Below, in pieces: positions 5,489 through 7,053 of a stretch of DNA of 7,053 nucleotides. The position numbers and the translations under genes were made by a program. How positions within the stretch are numbered: position 1 is the first letter of the stretch; the number at the start of each line of letters is the position of its first letter. This DNA comes from a bacterium (GTDB lineage Bacteria > UBP18 > UBA7526). The stretch is from the NCBI GenBank assembly GCA_030616365.1, contig JAUWXM010000058.1, forward strand, positions 1 to 7,053, read 5' to 3'. The notes under the pieces are model-generated. The model was given only the letters and a program-made list of their open reading frames with translations, was not told where the DNA came from and made no database searches.

Positions 5489-5489
5489 T

Positions 5490-6944
5490 TTAGGCTATCC
5501 TGAAATAGTCCACCAATACACATCTCAATGGTCTGGTGAAGTTGCTGGTTTTAATCAGGCCTTCACCAGTAGGAGTGGCGATGGAGAGGGCGGCATACCC
5601 CTCTCCTTCATAGCCTAAACCAGCATAGGAAGGGGCATTCTTGACAAAGATAGAAACCTGGGCCGTCTTGGCCATCTTAGTAAGATTGGCCACGTTTAAG
5701 GAATGCATGATGGCGGTATGTTTATTTCCCTGTTCCACTTCTACAGCAAAATTAATCGCCTCATCGACATCCTTTACCCTGACAAAAGGGATGACCGGCA
5801 TTAATTGCTCTGTCCAGACATAGGGATGGTTCCTATCCACTTCACAGAATAATAACCTGGTACTCTCTGGTACTTTTACCCCAATTTTAGAAGCGATTAA
5901 AGTGGCGTCCTTGCCTATGTATTCCCTGCTTACTTTGGGTTCCTTTCCTGGGCCGCCGGGTTCTAAGATAGCCGCCTTGGTTAACTTTTCGAACTCATCC
6001 TTTTTTAACTCATAAGTACGAGGATCCTTACGCAATAGTTCTAATAATTTATCAGCAATAGCCTCCACGGCAACGATCTCCTTCTCTGCGGTACACAAGA
6101 CACCATTGTCAAAACTGGCTCCCTTTATAATGGAATCTGCCGCATGCTCTAAGTCTGAAGTCTCATCCACAACTACTGGGGGATTTCCCGGACCAGCAGC
6201 AATGACCTTCTTTCCGCAGGCCATGGCAGCCCTCACCACCGCTGGTCCGCCAGTAACCATGATGAGCTTTATCTTAGGATGCTTAAATAAGGTCTGGGCC
6301 TCGTCAATACTTGGCTTGGCAGCAGTGGTCATTAGGTTTGCTGGGCCACCGGCTTTTATAATTGCCTCATTCAATATCTGAATGGATTTCAGGGATACCT
6401 TCTTGGCTGCTGGATGGGGAGCAAAAACCACGCTATTTCCGGCAGCGATGATAGAGATGCCATTATTTATTATGGTTGAGGAAGGATTGGTAGAAGGAGC
6501 CACGGCACCAATTACTCCAAAGGGAGCCCTTTCCTCCAAGGTTAAACCATGATCCCCAGTATAGGCAACGGGATGTAGATCCTCTACTCCAGGGGTCTTC
6601 TGGGCAGCCAATAGATTCTTCTGGACCTTGTCCTCCCATCTTCCCATCTTGGTCTCTTCCCAGGCCAACCGGGCTAAACTCTCCGCCTCCCTGATTGAGG
6701 CCTCCCTTATGGCCTCGATGTACTTACTCCTCTTCTCCAGGCTCTCGCGAAAGAGCTCCCTTTGGGCAACCCTTGCCGCCTCAATCGCTTCCTCCACATT
6801 GGGAAAGACCCCCAGGTCTCCTGCGCCCTGCACCGTCTGGTACCGGGCAGCGCCTGCCTTTGCTTCAGGAGAGGTTTCTTCCTTGGTCATCCTCTCCACT
6901 ATCTCCTTCACCACTTCCCTTATCTTCTCTGGATTGATCTCCAT
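5490..6944 (-). CDS. pduP: CoA-acylating aldehyde dehydrogenase, PduP/EutE family
   Basis: Oxidises a short-chain aldehyde to acyl-CoA with NAD+ and CoA, the signature cargo enzyme of aldehyde-processing microcompartments. It has 484 residues. The N-terminal helix (6-20, EKIREVVKEIVERM) and linker to about 45 resemble the encapsulation peptide of PduP. The catalytic domain follows with FGVIGAVAPSTNPSSTIINN (142-161), the CoA/NAD segment MVTGGPAVVRAA (229-240), GPGNPPVVVDET (251-262), catalytic C284 in FDNGVLCTAEKE, TEQLMPV (378-384), and the closing TPTGEGLIKTSNFTRPLRC. The ATG has a GGGAG ribosome site. It is the first gene of the visible block, one base before pduS. The substrate is probably acetaldehyde from DeoC, inferred from context; the symbol reflects family membership, not proven propionaldehyde use. 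Confidence 0.97.
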   Translation of the reverse strand: MEINPEKIREVVKEIVERMTKEETSPEAKAGAARYQTVQGAGDLGVFPNVEEAIEAARVAQRELFRESLEKRSKYIEAIREASIREAESLARLAWEETKMGRWEDKVQKNLLAAQKTPGVEDLHPVAYTGDHGLTLEERAPFGVIGAVAPSTNPSSTIINNGISIIAAGNSVVFAPHPAAKKVSLKSIQILNEAIIKAGGPANLMTTAAKPSIDEAQTLFKHPKIKLIMVTGGPAVVRAAMACGKKVIAAGPGNPPVVVDETSDLEHAADSIIKGASFDNGVLCTAEKEIVAVEAIADKLLELLRKDPRTYELKKDEFEKLTKAAILEPGGPGKEPKVSREYIGKDATLIASKIGVKVPESTRLLFCEVDRNHPYVWTEQLMPVIPFVRVKDVDEAINFAVEVEQGNKHTAIMHSLNVANLTKMAKTAQVSIFVKNAPSYAGLGYEGEGYAALSIATPTGEGLIKTSNFTRPLRCVLVDYFRIA

Positions 6945-6960
6945 TTCTCACTCCCTTAAT

Positions 6961-7043
6961 CGCTGATTACCGCTGATATAGTGCGCAGATTGTCGCTGAT
7001 TATTTGCGGTCATCTGCGTTTTGATCTGCGGTCATCTGCGTTT
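6961..7043. repeat. Repeat-rich leader upstream of the operon
   Basis: TGCGGTCATCTGCGTTT occurs exactly at 7005-7021 and 7027-7043 (period 22). CGCTGATTA occurs at 6961-6969 and 6994-7002, with a near copy CGCTGATA at 6971. These ATCTGCG/CGCTGAT-type repeats fill the sequence between the window edge and the aldehyde dehydrogenase ribosome site. I saw no clear -35/-10 pair here, so the promoter is probably further upstream or the operon continues beyond the window. Confidence 0.8.
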
Positions 7044-7053
7044 AGGATTTACG

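Noticed and set aside
5295..5618. Plus-strand open frames such as 5295-5618, 6628-6966, 4662-5078 and 1445-1837
   Set aside because: They lie antisense to well-supported genes, have compositions typical of reverse-complement shadows, and show no recognisable domains.
1..7053. CRISPR arrays, tRNA or rRNA genes, transposases or integrases
   Set aside because: None were seen. The short tandem repeats are degenerate, with units of 7, 8 or 22 bp and no spacer structure typical of CRISPR.

Overview
The window carries one minus-strand gene block that reads as part of a bacterial microcompartment (BMC, metabolosome) operon. Every convincing gene lies on the minus strand, so transcription runs from about 7000 down to 1. 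The combination of a deoxyribose-phosphate aldolase (DeoC) and a ribose-5-phosphate isomerase B (RpiB), both with microcompartment-targeting-like N-terminal tails, matches the BMC class called 'sugar phosphate utilizing' (SPU) in surveys of BMC loci. The host is probably an uncultured anaerobic bacterium. SPU-type loci are best known from candidate phyla such as Atribacterota, and the intergenic mini-repeats also resemble such genomes, but I cannot place the organism from this window alone.

Layout in transcription order: a repeat-rich leader (7053-6945); a CoA-acylating aldehyde dehydrogenase of the PduP/EutE family (6944-5490); a PduS-type flavin/Fe-S oxidoreductase (5488-4118); a spacer of degenerate 7-bp repeats; a PduT-type tandem-domain shell protein (4052-3501); a 197-bp gap with nested hairpins and an array of degenerate 8-bp repeats (3500-3304); a 76-residue protein with a targeting-like helix and a short EutT-like motif (3303-3073); RpiB (3067-2534); a EutN/CcmL pentamer shell protein (2526-2248); a small SH3-domain lipoprotein (2229-1942); a second EutN/CcmL pentamer (1924-1655); DeoC (1642-824); and serine hydroxymethyltransferase GlyA (827 to beyond position 1), whose start overlaps the deoC stop by 4 bp.

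Proposed working (inference): RpiB and DeoC process a phosphorylated sugar inside the shell. DeoC releases a short aldehyde (acetaldehyde if the substrate is 2-deoxyribose 5-phosphate) plus glyceraldehyde 3-phosphate. The aldehyde dehydrogenase converts the aldehyde to acyl-CoA and makes NADH. PduS, paired with the Fe-S-pore shell protein PduT, would move the electrons to the outside. The two EutN proteins cap shell vertices. Missing from view are a single-domain hexameric shell protein (BMC-H), a PduL-type phosphotransacylase, an alcohol dehydrogenase and any kinase or mutase feeding the pathway. They may lie upstream of 7053 or elsewhere.

The points most worth a second look are the catalytic Cys to Asp change in RpiB, the shared N-terminal helix on four cargo candidates, the unexplained 76-residue protein, a lipoprotein embedded among shell genes, DeoC's apparent internal echo of its own phosphate-binding loop, and four different families of degenerate short tandem repeats, one of them inside the pduS coding sequence.
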